From Anthoceros angustus (lineage: Eukaryota; Streptophyta; Anthocerotopsida; Anthocerotales; Anthocerotaceae): DNA of 64,000 bases. Made by a program: the position numbers and the translations under genes. Of this stretch, positions 24,900-35,594 are shown piece after piece. Positions within the stretch are counted from its first letter, which is position 1, and every line of letters begins with the position of its first letter. The stretch lies in NCBI GenBank assembly GCA_010909165.1, contig MU008156.1, forward strand, positions 310,001 through 374,000, read 5' to 3'. Under the pieces are notes generated by a model. The model was not told where the DNA came from and searched no databases. It saw only the letters and a program-made list of their open reading frames with translations.

Positions 24900-25560
24900 G
24901 AAATTCCTCAAATTCCGCAAGGGCATCTTGGGAGGTTAAAGCGAGACCTCACCTTGTTGGGGAATTCAGGGGTGTTTGCTTTCAAGGTCACGGATCATGA
25001 AAGGCATTCCAAAGCAGTGGCGAACAGGATAGATCTAGCGGAGGCGGTGCACTCGGATTAGGCGATATAAGCGAATCCCAAGCACTCGCTCAAGGTCAAG
25101 AAGTCTGGATAAAGCGGAAATCATCTTCCCAATCGTGAACAGTGAGTGGGTGGCGCCCATTGTGGTTGCGAAGAAGCGGAGATTCGGTCTGTGAAAAAGC
25201 TGCGCCCGGAAAGGACCATTTCCCATGCCCTTTGTGGGCGACATCTTGGACAAGGTGGCGGAGTACCTACTCCTTCTTGGCTACTCGGCTACAACCAGTT
25301 ACCTAAGGGAGTCGATGGGATAAGACAACATTCACCACGGAGTGGGGCGTTTACCTACAAGCAGGCGCCGCCGGGATGAGCACCGGATCATTTATGCGGA
25401 TGGTGACCAATGTCTTAGAATTCTGAGGACTTCATGGAGGTGTTCTTGGGCGACTTACGTATGCGGAGAGGAGGACAAACACGTGGGACATCTTGGAAGT
25501 GTTTGGAGCGATGTAGGAGACTCAAGCTGCATCAGGAAGTGCTACTTGACATGACGGAGG
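24900..25560 (+). pseudogene. pol: Ret-A2 reverse transcriptase (degraded)
   Basis: Recognisable RT blocks appear in changing frames: IFPIVNSEWVAPIVVAKK (about 25115-25170), KKLRPERTISHALCGRHLGQG (eroded from the KKDHFPMPFVDDIL type), GYNQLPKG, GAFTYKQAPPG (from the usual TYKQMPFGL) and, near 25430-25460, MEVFLGDLRMR where the catalytic FLDD is expected. One of the two catalytic Asp codons therefore reads Gly. The homologous region of Ret-A1 is at 11480-11960. Confidence 0.8.
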
Positions 25561-25629
25561 GAATCTTGTTGGGGGCAGAGAGGAGGATAGAGGTGGACCA
25601 AGACAAGGTGAAAGTCATCCAGTCCCTGC

Positions 25630-26230
25630 GGCCTCGAACTTGAAGGAGTTCACGAGTTCACAGGCATGGTGGGTTACTATAGGCGTTTCATCAAGATTTT
25701 GCAAAGCGGGCCTCGAGGCTATGAGCTACTCGGGAAGGAGGAGGAATGGACACAGGCCGAGGAGGCGGCATTCGAGACCTCAGACCACTCGTCGGTGCCC
25801 AGACTCAAGGACGGGCCAGGGGAAGCGATTCCATGTGCGTGGATGTGTCGCCGCCATCGGGGTAGTGCTCGATCAAAAATGATAAGCGGAGGGATCACCC
25901 AATCTACTACTGTTGGAAGGCGGCTCACGCCTGAGCGGAGGTACACTACTACGGAGCGAGAGGCATTGGGAATGGTATCGGTTAAGAAATTCGACACTAC
26001 CTTACGCCCAATGAGTTCGTGTTCTATGTTGATCACTTGGCGCTCAAGCATTTGGTGAACAAAGCGGACTTGTCGGGCGGATTGCGAGGTGGATTATTGC
26101 TACTGAGGAGTTCACATTTGAGGTGGAGACTAGGCAAGGCGGCAACACCAAAGCGACTTCTTGTCCAGTTAAAAGGACATCTGCGGGATCAAGAGAGGGC
26201 GCCTTCCGGATGAGGAATTGGTGGCGGCGA
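25630..26230 (+). pseudogene. Ret-A2 connection and RNase H (degraded)
   Basis: Frames at 25640-26213 contain LKEFT..GMVGYYRRFIKILQ, KEEEWTQAEEAAFE, AIGVVLDQK, RRYTTTEREALGMV and VDHLALKHLVNKADLSG. This is the continuous signature of the gypsy connection and RNase H domains. The final HLRDQERAPSG links to the integrase region. RNase H would remove the RNA strand during cDNA synthesis. At least three frame changes are needed to follow it. Confidence 0.85.
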
Positions 26231-26399
26231 TAGAGGAGGAGGAGCACTAGGACAAACCCTAAGGTGAGCAGCGGACCCTCGCGGAGAAGGGAGGCGGGCG
26301 GCGCCCTCTTATGGAGTTGGCAGTACCTATGGGAGATGGAGCTACCAAGCGGGCAGGTCCCGTGAGCCTTACTCTCGCCCTTTTATAGCAGTTGCATCT

Positions 26400-26970
26400 T
26401 TAAGGTAGGGCGGGCGGTGTGGAGCAGAAGGTACCTCCAAGTGAGCGGAGGTGGTAATAAAGGGGATGCACGAAGGACTAGGTGGTGGACATTGTCGGTC
26501 ACCACCAAGAAAATCTTGGAGGCTGTCGGTGGCCCACCATGTATGGGGAAACACCAATTTGTGAAGAAGTGTGATGCTTGTCGTGGATCGGAAGCCGCCA
26601 CAACTCAATGGCCGTTAGTGCCCATACTAGCACTAGCGCCTTTTGAAATGGGGCATCGACGTTGGACCTATCGATAGCGACCAGGCACACACAGCGGTAC
26701 ATCTTGGTGGCAGCGGACTCACGCACCGGTGGGTTGGCGGTCGCTACTAGAGCGGACTCTGCGAGCACGGTGGCCAAATTCCTCTGAAAACATCATCACA
26801 AGGTATGGGTGTCGTTGCGGTGATGGCGATAGAACCCATTTCCTCAATGATGTGATAAGCGCAATGACGGACTATTTGTCACACATCGTAACGGCCCCTA
26901 CAATCCAAAGGCCAGCGGTGACGGAAGACCAATGGACTTATCGCCGCATCCTCAATAACGGTTAACTATG
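26400..26970 (+). pseudogene. int: Ret-A2 integrase (degraded)
   Basis: Frame 26417-26677 reads GKHQFVKKCDACRGSEAATTQWP, the second half of the HHCC zinc-binding domain, then VPILALAPFEMG at the core start. Frame 26729-26965 gives WPNSSENIITRYGC and, after a shift, the THFLNDVISAMTDYLSH segment that follows the second catalytic Asp. The rest of the interior to 27437 (27000-27437) repeats the family's 3' untranslated part and carries no recognised gene. Confidence 0.8.
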
Positions 26971-27451
26971 CGCCACGGGGATACAAAGCTACCGCCGCTA
27001 TGGGCGTTGAGCGGAGAAGGTAACCATAGCGAACTCCGTATTCGACCTATGGGCACTCACCCGTTATGCGGTCGAGTTTGAGGTGCCAACACTCCGGGTC
27101 ATGATGGAAAGGCGCTTAACGGATGAAGAGAGCCAAGCTGGAGCGTTGCTAGGGTTTTGTCATCACGGAGGACGGAAGAGGCGCAGCTGAATGCAAATGC
27201 AGAATCAGCATGGTGGCATGATAGGCGCCTTAGGAATCGAGTATGTGAAGGAGGAGATCGGCCCTCCTTTACGGCCCACATATGCACTTCGGGTAAACTC
27301 CACCTCGATGGATGGGACCTTACCAAGTCGTGCAGTATACCCCAATGGGTCCGTTGGCGGTTGGATGGTGCTTCGCCCACTCGGGTGAGCGGATGGCGGG
27401 TGAAAAAGTACCACGCTTAGTGTTGGCGGAGGCATGCGGTGAGAAGGAGTA

Positions 27452-30400
27452 TGTGGACTACGGACTTCCAGGGGTTAGAAATTAGGTAGGGTTTTGTTTT
27501 TGTAGGAGTAAAGGATAAAATGAGGCGAAAAAAGGGAAATAAGCAGTTAGCACTCGGACGGCACTCGAGTATACTCGGACTCGGAGTGAGGCGATACCTA
27601 GGCCTACGATGGCGGGCAGGTAGCAGGATAAGTCGGACCCACTCCAGGACCAGGCGGGATAAATCGCGGAAGTAACAGTTGGGCGTGAGACGGACTGGCG
27701 GCGCCACGTGGGCGACCACAGGTGGAGGCGGGCATGCGGCGGGTCGGGGCCGTAACCTTGCGGTATTATGCGGTATTCGCGCGCAGTGCGGCGTAAGGGC
27801 GGCGGCGTAAGGGCAGTAAGCCATGAGACCTCAGCGATTCAGAGGCGCCCTCCAGTTACTCCGGCGTGGTCGCGGAAGAAGGTCATTTCATGACCTCGAG
27901 ACAATTCTCGCGATCTCTTGCGCTCCAGATCGGCTCTCTGGCGGTATCTCGTGGGACACTCGGACGTCTTGGCGCGGCTCACCGTTGAGGTCGGGCGTGA
28001 GCAGCGAAGGCGCAGCGTGCCCGGTGTCTCCGACAAGCTCGGCAACCAAGGGAGGCGATGGCACCCAAAAGCCCGGAAGTTTGGGAGCCATGGAACCTTG
28101 TGGGCGCAACATTGTGACCGGCTATCCGGACTTTGGGCTCTGGCTCCGAGGCGGAGGTGGTGCGGAGTGGCATTTGGATGTGTTCGGATGGTGCGGACAT
28201 TGATAGTGTCACTCTGGTCGGGAGTTTGCGGAAGATCTTGGCGGTCAATAAGGAGGTGCGGTCCAAGAACCTCGGGAGGACCAAGGCGATGGACCTTGGA
28301 GGTCTGAGGCCTAACCGCCCAAGGAGGAAGAGGGGAGTGGTAGCCCCTCAAGGCGAAGGAAGATAGGGGGCCACGGCAGCGATGCTAAGGCACAGGGCAT
28401 AGCGGACCACCAGTTGGTGATATCCAGGCCTGGACGGTCGAGTAAGGCGGTGGCCGGATCATTGTCCACTGGAACCTACTCACCAAGGTGGATCACCTTG
28501 GTGATAATCTGATAGTATTCACACTTGCGTGCAGCGGGGAAGAAGGCGGGGAAGGATTATCTTCGCCCGGTTTAGCGAGGCTCATAGCTCGGGGCGAAGC
28601 CTTCGCCATGGGCATCCCCATACGATCCATGTATGGGGCATTTGAACTCCTCAAGGAAGGAGGCGAGCGCTCGGAAAGGCTGAGCCCTGCCGTGGAGAGG
28701 CGAGGCGCCGGAGGAGGCGGTCGTGGCAAGCGGACTCGGGAGGAGGGGCGGAGGATTCGGACTCCATCGTGGAGCGGACCCCTCACCACCCGAGTATGGG
28801 AAGAAATTCCGCCTCCCTCCTGGTGCCCCAGGCAGCGATCCAGCGAGGCGGCCCAGGCCCAGCCCGGCCCATCGGCCATCACTCGGTGAGGCCGGAGACA
28901 GGAGGCCGAAGAGCGCAAGACCACGGCTACCAGCGGCAGTCGGTGCGGTACCTCTTCCCGCGGAGTGGCAAGCGGAGGAAGCGATGGGAGGCGAAAGGGC
29001 TGCCCGAGGCGAGGACAGCGGCGCATCAGAGCAGTCTGTCGCCCGGCGGAAGGGCAAAAGGCGTGCTCCGGACTCCATCACCTCATGAGCCCAGGAGAAA
29101 GAGGCGGAGAAGGAGCTCGCGGCCAAAAGGGCCAAGGAGGAAGCTCGGGGCTCGGCCTCGGGTCTGGGTCGTCCGGAGAACCCAGTCCGGACTTACTCGG
29201 GGCTGCGGTATGGAGGTCCTTGGCGGACCGTGAGATCGGCTCACTTCACGGACTTTGTGGGAGCCTCACCGGCGGCGTGGAAGAAACACGGGTCACAGCT
29301 ACCGTCATGGGACGGTATGCTCACAGGGTCTGCGGGATGAAGGCCGGAGGTGGAAGCCACCGGGCGCATGGTACTCCTCCGGGAGGCAGTTGGAGGAGCC
29401 AGGCGAAGGAAGGAAGCTCTGGATTGAGGAAAGCCGGGAGGCGGAGAGGAGGTCTGGTCCATCGCAGGCCGGACCAAATTCCTTCAGTGGAGGCAGTGAA
29501 GCGGACAGGAGGCCCAAGGCGGAGGACCTCTGCGAGGCGTGGCGGCGGAAGCGGGCCTTGGGCGCAGCGAGCAGGCGCGGGATGGCGGCAGCCCGGACGA
29601 GCCAGGGTGGAGGCTCGGTGAAGGTGGCCAAGGCGGAGGCCACGGCCGATCGCGATCACTATCGGCGTGATCGGGCCGGTGGAGGCGGCCCGGCGAGATC
29701 GGCAGTGGCGCAGAGCAAGCAGTCGGCCGTGAGGCGGAGGCCAGCACCGGGAGATTGGGGACCTCGAGTGCAGGTACGGGAGGTAGAAGGCGGCGGAGGC
29801 TGGAGGGCAACAAGGACACCTTGGGTTGCAACTCCAAGATGCATCGAGGCGGCGGGGTTCTCAGCAGAGAATCCAAGACTTGGCGGTGGAACGCCTCCAG
29901 CTCCGAGGAGAATAGGCGGCAAGGAGTTCGGCGTCGCAAGGTTGCGGCGGATGTGGAGAAGCCGAGTCGGACGGGGATCTGGCCGCTGGAAGGAAGTGGA
30001 GGACCTCCGGGAAAGAATAGCGGAGGAAGAAAGCCTTTGGAGGAAACGTTGCTCGTCCGGTTGCGAGCGAGAAGGAGCTCGGCTCCATGGCCCATAATGG
30101 CGGGCTGGAACAACAACGAGGAGGAGAGCGTCGGCGGAAGGTTGCAAGAGGTAGCGGAGGCGGCCTTGGCGGCCTCAAGGGTCCGCCCGCCTCTGTGGTA
30201 AGCAGCGCGAGGCAGGCGGTGGGCGATGCTCGATTCTGGAGCACCTGGAGGAGAGTGCGGGTGCTCGGGCTCATGTAGAGGCGATTGACAAGTCGATTCC
30301 GACTTACTACTACCACGAGCTCCTCAAGGCTCACGGAGGTCCTGCGCCACCCTAGGCGGGAGGTGGACTTCGAAGGATGGAAGGAGGAGGCGAGAGGGGC

Positions 30401-31793
30401 GGACCGGGGCAGCCTGGCCAGGAGTCCTAGGGCTGCTGATGTGGCCCGGCGGAGCGGGGAAGCGGCGGAGGAAGGGAGGAGGAAGGTCGCCACAGGAGGT
30501 AAGCACTCGGCACCCTCGCATGGAAGGAAGAGGGAGGATCTTGGAGGAAGGGAAGGGTGCAATAGGGCATTGGGGAACCAAGGGAGGCTCGGTGGATGAA
30601 CGTGACCAGCGGTGAGGAGGCATGCCGAGGCACGAGGTCCGGACTTTGTCCGGACTCCAGAAAGGCGGATCAGGTCCTGAAGTCTGGACTTAGGGATCAG
30701 GACTCTAGTGATCCGGACCACGAGGTCCGGACCCGAGGAAGGTTGGGTCGAGGCCGGACCCAGGGTCCGGACCCAGGGGGGACTCCGGAGGCCGGACCCG
30801 GAGGAAGGCCGGACCTAGGTCCGGACTCGAGTCGAGCAGTCTGAGGTCCAAACTCGGGAGTGGGGAGAGCCACGATCACCCGGCCCAGATCCGGCCCTTG
30901 GAGGCCCTTGAGGCCCTTGAGAGAGAAGAGGGAGGGCGAGGAAGACTTGGTGGTGGCCGTTGTCGAGGCCCGGCCGGGCGCGACTGGCAGACCCTCGGGA
31001 AGAGGAAGGGTCCGCCTCGCGGATCATCCGATTAGGTCGCGATCGGAGCTCGGCTTTGGGCGCCGGTGCCAAGAAGGAATCGGGGGCCATCCCGGCCCCA
31101 CCAGGCGATAGGCGGAATAGGGAGGATAGTAGGCGGCGGTTAGGGCACCTGGCGGCCCTCGGCTCGAGAATAGAGGTGTAATAATAAGCGCGACCTTGGC
31201 GTAGTATAAGAGGGCTAAGGCCGCCACAGATAAATCATCTTTCTCTTGGTGTTGATGCGCGTTCTTGCGACCTTTGTGTGTCTTCTTGCTAACGTGAGTC
31301 TGAGTCAGCGGCGAGCCACGGCTCAGGGAGATTGATCGGGGTCTGGGCGGACCTAACGTGTTGTGGTGTGTGCGGGGAAGGGTGGCGGTGACCCGTGCTC
31401 GTCGAGCCGCGACCCGGCACCGAGCGGTGGGCTGTGGCTGAGGAGGAACTCGGGAGGTCTGAGAGCGACGGAGAGAGGCCCGGAGCAGCGGAGGAGGTCG
31501 GGGCATGTAACCAGCGTCTTTCTAAGGTGGTGATGAGTGTGAGTGGAGAGGAAAGATTTGGAAGTGTGTGGTGATGTGAGCATCTGAGACTGACAGGTCC
31601 CTAAGCGTTTAGCCATCTCAGGGCTGTCGGTGAACGTTGCAGTAGTTAGGAGTATGTGCGTTGAGTGAGCAGGCGCTAAGTGAGTAAGAATCACGAAGCG
31701 GCAAGCGGGCCTATCATTCCCTTGGAGCGGACTTCTTCCTACAACGACACGGGTTGTGTGCTTGGTGGCCATCGGTGAAAGTCGCGCCATACA
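27452..31793 (+). repeat. 3' LTR of Ret-A2 (4.3 kb)
   Basis: It starts TGTGGACTACGGACTTCC after the polypurine tract GGTGAGAAGGAG and ends GTCGCGCCATACA. It parallels the 5' LTR over its whole length, with the palindrome at 28481-28503, GGTCCGGACC repeats near 30630-30840 and the TATA box at 31204-31210. Differences from the 5' LTR are dominated by 1-4 nt insertions and deletions. Confidence 0.9.
28481..28503. repeat. LTR palindrome, copy in Ret-A2 3' LTR
   Basis: CACCAAGGTG-GAT-CACCTTGGTG, identical to the copy in the 5' LTR. Confidence 0.9.
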
Positions 31794-31798
31794 TGGGG
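31794..31798. other. Target site duplication of Ret-A2, right copy
   Basis: TGGGG, identical to 17865-17869. Confidence 0.85.
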
Positions 31799-33355
31799 TC
31801 GGGCCGCTCTGCTGGATCGGGCTTTCGGTTGGGGCACCAGAGAGGGAGGCGGGAATTTCTTCCCATACTTCCCTGGGTGGTGAGGGGGTCCGTTCCAGAC
31901 GTATGGAGTCCGGAATCCCCTCCCAGTCGTCCTCCTCCCGAGTCCGTTTGGCTTTCGACGATCGGCCTCCTCCCTCCGGCGCCCTTGCCCGCTCCACTTC
32001 CGGCAGGGCCTCCAGTCCTTTCCGGAGCGCTCGCTCAAGCTCTCCTTCCTTGAGGAGCTCGAAATGCCCCCATACATGGATCAGGTATGGGGACAGCCCA
32101 GATGGCGAAAACCGGTCGAGGCTTGCGAGCCTCACTGGCTAAGCCGAGGCGAAAATAATCCTTCCCAGTCCGCCCTCTTCCCAGCTGCGTGCGGGGAATA
32201 CCAGCAGTTATCACCAAGGTGATCCACCTTGGTGAGTAGGTTCGATGGACAATGATCGGGCCACCGCCCTTTTCGGTCAGGTCGGATGTCGACCACCGTT
32301 GGTGGTCCGTTCGTCGAGCCTCGGCATTGCTGGCTGGCCCTATCTTCCCTTAGCCTTGAGGGGCTCGGCACCCTCCCCTCTTCCTCCTTTGGGCGGTTGT
32401 AGGCCGCCTCCCTAGGTTCAAGGTCCATCGCCTTGGAGTCCTCCCGGAGGTTCTTGGACCGCACCTCCTTGATTGCCGCCCGGCATCTTAAGGCGAACTC
32501 CGGGACAGGTGACATGTGTCAAATGTCGGACCATCTGGAACACATCAAATGCCACTCTGCACCAATTTTCTCACCTTCCACGGAGCCGGGCCCAAAGTCC
32601 GGATAAGCGCGGGTCACAATGTTGCGCTCCACAAGGTTCCATGGCTCCCAAACTTCAGCGGGCTTTTGGGTGCCATCGCCTTCTCCTCCCTTAGTTCTTT
32701 GTAACCCGCCAGCCGAGGCTAGCAGCGCGTTGCGCCTTCTTAGCGCGTTGGCGCATCGACCTCAAGCGGTGAGCGGCGTCTAAAATGTCCCACGAATCTT
32801 GCCGAGCGGAGGCTGCGGGCGCAAGAGATCGCGGTGTCTCGGTGCCAGTGAGCCAGCCTTCGCCGCCTCCGTCGGGAGTAACGGCCCGGCGGGCGCCTCT
32901 TCCCGTAGCGCGATGCGCGGCAATGCGACCGCCGCCTCCGCTTACTGCAGCCTTACGCGCGTACTACGGTCTTCTGCCGCCAGCGGGTCCGTGGCGTGAA
33001 TACTATATACGGCCTCAGCGGCAAGGTTACGGTCTGGCGGTGCATGCCGTTCTCCACTCGGAGTTGCCCGTGGCGGGCTGGTCGCTCACGGCTCAACTCA
33101 CGAGGTTACTCTTACAGGCGTACTTATCACCTTTGGTCTTGGGTGGTCCGGACTTATCACATTCCGTGGCGCCATAGTAGGTCTGAGTACGTTCCCACTC
33201 CGAGGTCCGGAGTATACTCAGTCTTGAGTCAGGAGTGCTGCACCCATGCTTATTTCCCCTTTTCCGCCTCATTTTATCCTTTACTCCTACAAAAAAAAAA
33301 AAAAAAACAAAACCCTACCTAATTTCTAACCCCCCAGGGAAGTCCGTAGTCCACA
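31799..33355 (-). repeat. 5' LTR of Ret-A1, outer part
   Basis: Continuation of the LTR interrupted at 17869. It holds the palindrome at 32212-32234 and ends at 33355 with TGTGGACTACGGACTTCCC on the minus strand. A 17-nt A run near 33290-33307 (T run on the element strand) is longer than the short T run in other copies. The sequence beyond 33355 is unrelated. Confidence 0.85.
32212..32234. repeat. LTR palindrome, copy in Ret-A1 5' LTR
   Basis: CACCAAGGTG-ATC-CACCTTGGTG, a perfect inverted repeat. Confidence 0.9.
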
Positions 33356-34015
33356 GAAGACCCTAAACATACTATAAGTGACACATTTGGGCGCCGACAT
33401 GGCGGCGCCCAAGTCATGCCCAATGGCTACGTGCCTTGGGCGCATGGTCTTTGGCAATGACCGCTGGACGTCGGATAGACACCCTTCTTCTATTGAGAAA
33501 CTACTTGAACCGTAATGGCTTCTCCGGACTGCTCAACGTTGAAAAGACACCTAAGCTAGTAGCTAAGAAACCACCTGAACCATGATGGCTTCTCCATACT
33601 GGCTATCAAAAACAAGGAGCATGGAGGAGCATAAGGGCATGAAGAAGAAGAAAAAGAAGAAGGATGAGGGCATGAGGGCGCCGGCATGCTGGCGTCCTCA
33701 TTCAACATATACTTTGTGTTTCCTTCCATTTCTATATTGGAAAGTTAATGAAGCGGTAAGGCCTTGAATCCAAGATCATATTCAAGAGGTCTTGGATTCG
33801 AGTCTTCTTTTGAGGCGGCGAATGCTGGCGCCCTTTAAAGGTAAATTTTTCCTAATGTTTAGGGAATAGATAATATGGATTGAAATGAGAGAGATTATAA
33901 TCCGAGGTTACTAGTTCGAGTCATGCTTATTTATTTTGGCCAGCATAGTTTGTGTTGTAAAAGTGATAGGTAATTGGTTCGGTTTCAAATCCCCTTATTC
34001 TAATAATTCGTAATC

Positions 34016-34360
34016 TTGGACTCAAAATCATGGAAATTATTTTCAAATTTCAACGGTTTTCTAAGCACGTTGTTTGAAATTACCCTTGCTCTAATATTCA
34101 TGATCGCAAATTGTACTGGAATCGGAATGGTGAAGAGAGACATGACACGGTCAAGTTTCTTCCCTATTCTCGAGCTCACTGCAGGCCGGGACTATCTTTC
34201 TACGGAGGTCATAGCAAATGAATACGTGTTTCGTGTATTGAACACCATCTTTGTGAGCGACCAAGGCTACGTCGTCATCTTTAGTGTCAAAGGTGGTGTA
34301 TTCTTTCTCAATTCTCTTGCGCAAGCAAGCGACACATGGTCTTATGTATGTAAGTCATAA
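34016..34360 (+). CDS. Unrecognised 114-aa ORF
   Basis: An open frame of 114 codons in the AT-richer spacer, starting MDSKSWKLFSNFNGF. It has a hydrophobic stretch near residues 17-35 (LFEITLALIFMIANC) and no motif I recognise. The frame is open and less biased than the LTR frames, but nothing around it, such as a promoter, repeat or conserved domain, supports expression. It may be chance or a remnant of an unknown repeat. Confidence 0.15.
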   Translation: MDSKSWKLFSNFNGFLSTLFEITLALIFMIANCTGIGMVKRDMTRSSFFPILELTAGRDYLSTEVIANEYVFRVLNTIFVSDQGYVVIFSVKGGVFFLNSLAQASDTWSYVCKS

Positions 34361-34558
34361 TGTGCATGGGTGCACGACAAGTGGTTGTAAGCCCTAGTGA
34401 TAACGTGGACGCATGCACACCGGCGCTCACAGAAAACGTATCTAAAGACGCCGGCATGCTGGCGCCCTTTGCACAACACAAAGTTTGACAGAACAATATG
34501 TAACCCTCGACCCACAGAAGTGCGCCCTAACCCACACGCTCGTCAAAACAAGGCTGAG

Positions 34559-34588
34559 ACCCTAAACCCTAACCCTAGGGTTAGGGTT
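34559..34588. repeat. Telomere-like inverted repeat
   Basis: ACCCTAAACCCTAACCCT is followed by AGGGTTAGGGTT. Positions 34565-34588 form a perfect 24-bp palindrome of two (CCCTAA) units facing two (TTAGGG) units. One unit carries the plant-type extra A (CCCTAAA). Confidence 0.8.
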
Positions 34589-34844
34589 ATACTAATGAAG
34601 GCGCCAATATGCTAGCACCCTATGCTCTTATGGAAATAGCCTAATTAGAACAAAGGATTTTCGCTTGGGCGCCAGCATTCCTGCGCCTTGTCACCATCAT
34701 TTCAAATGATTTGGACACAAAAGTTACATCCCATTCTGATGGATTGCCAAGCGCAGGAGCGGGTGCTTTTGAAGTGCCGTGTTTAATGTGAGTTAGTAAC
34801 TGGACGAAAACTACCAAGCGGCGGCAACTTTCTCAGAACCGGCG

Positions 34845-35405
34845 TTGTTTATTCCGCCGGAATGAATATTACTGTGTTTTTGGTGTTCTTGAGACTCAAG
34901 CACCGGTATCTCCACCTTCCCCACCAAGACCTGACCCTGTTCCCGAGCATAGGTATCCACTTCGTCAGCGACAACCACGTCACCTATGGAATGAAATACC
35001 CTTCGACTTAGAGTTTAATCAAGCCAACTATACTACCACTTCTGAAGGCCATTTTGATGCTTTTAGTAGTGCTCTTTCAAAGGGAGATCCTCTCACTCTG
35101 CAGGAGGCATACTCACGACATGATGCAGCTAAGTGGAAGTTTGTCGTTGATGATGAATATAATTCCCTTATTAAAAACAACACATGGACTCTTGTCAACC
35201 TGCCCAAGGATAGAACGATTGCGAAATGCAAGTGGGTTCTCAAAACTAAGTTCTAGGAGGTTGAGCCTCGTATCCGCCACAAGGCGAGACTCATGCATGG
35301 CAAAGGGTTATAGTCAGAAAGAGGGAGTGGATTACCAAGGGGACAAAGTTTATTCACCCGTCGTCAAATTTGCTTCTGTAAGAATGGGGTCCAAGCACGG
35401 TTAGG
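34845..35405 (+). pseudogene. Ty1/copia polyprotein fragment (start of RT)
   Basis: The plus frame ending at a TAG at 35254-35256 reads RYPLRQRQPRHLW, then DPLTLQEAYSRHDAAKWKFV, DDEYNSLIKNNTWTLVNLP and KCKWVLKTKF. This is the integrase-RT linker and beginning of RT typical of Ty1/copia (usual pattern: W..A...E...L..N.TW.LV.LP....I..KWV.K.K). After the stop and a frame change it continues as IRHKARLM, MAKGYSQKEGVDY and YSPVVKFASVRM before homology ends near 35400. Upstream integrase and gag and the rest of RT are missing. It is a truncated remnant, possibly a broken insertion. Confidence 0.88.
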
Positions 35406-35594
35406 TAGACCACATTATGTGGGGACGGACGCAACGCGTATTTATGTCCACATGTGGACGTATTTACCTTCTGAAAATTCTCCCCACTAGAATATCTATC
35501 GAAATGATTCAATTTTTTTCCCATAACTAAGAGCAAGGCAACAAGTCCACATTAAAATGCTCAGAGTTAAAGGATATGATTTGTGCATATGGTA

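Larger units (their letters stand above)
17870..31793 (+). mobile_element. Ret-A2, complete Ty3/gypsy element nested in Ret-A1
   Basis: This plus-strand element has LTRs at 17870-22143 and 27452-31793, a primer site at 22144, degraded gag, protease, RT, RNase H and integrase, and a polypurine tract before the 3' LTR. It is bounded by the exact 5-bp duplication TGGGG. It belongs to the same family as its host element Ret-A1 but lies in the opposite orientation. Total length is about 13.9 kb, of which the LTRs make up nearly two thirds. Reading frames are broken throughout. Confidence 0.92.
5605..33355 (-). mobile_element. Ret-A1, Ty3/gypsy LTR retrotransposon with giant LTRs
   Basis: This is a minus-strand element: 5' LTR at 14877-17869 plus 31794-33355 (split by Ret-A2), primer site at 14855-14876, degraded gag, protease, RT, RNase H and integrase from 14830 down to 9892, a polypurine tract at 9530-9544 and a 3' LTR at 5605-9529. 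Domain order, with integrase after RNase H, is that of Ty3/gypsy. The 3' LTR loses homology just past its TATA box, where Ret-B begins, so its terminal 0.5 kb is missing from the window. All coding frames carry stops and frameshifts, so the copy is dead as sequenced. Confidence 0.85.
33356..34840. other. AT-richer spacer with palindromic GGCGCC motifs
   Basis: No recognised gene. The base composition drops in GC relative to the LTR region. Imperfect palindromes of the form GCGCCGGCATGCTGGCGC recur at about 33393-33412, 33681-33699, 33818-33832, 34441-34459, 34599-34618 and 34669-34689. A short sequence around GAACC..ATGGCTTCTCC is duplicated at about 33508-33530 and 33577-33594. Confidence 0.5.

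Noticed and set aside
33288-33308. A-run as a poly(A) tail of a LINE or processed pseudogene
   Set aside because: It lies inside the Ret-A LTR start, where other copies have a short A/T run in the same place. It is a homopolymer expansion.
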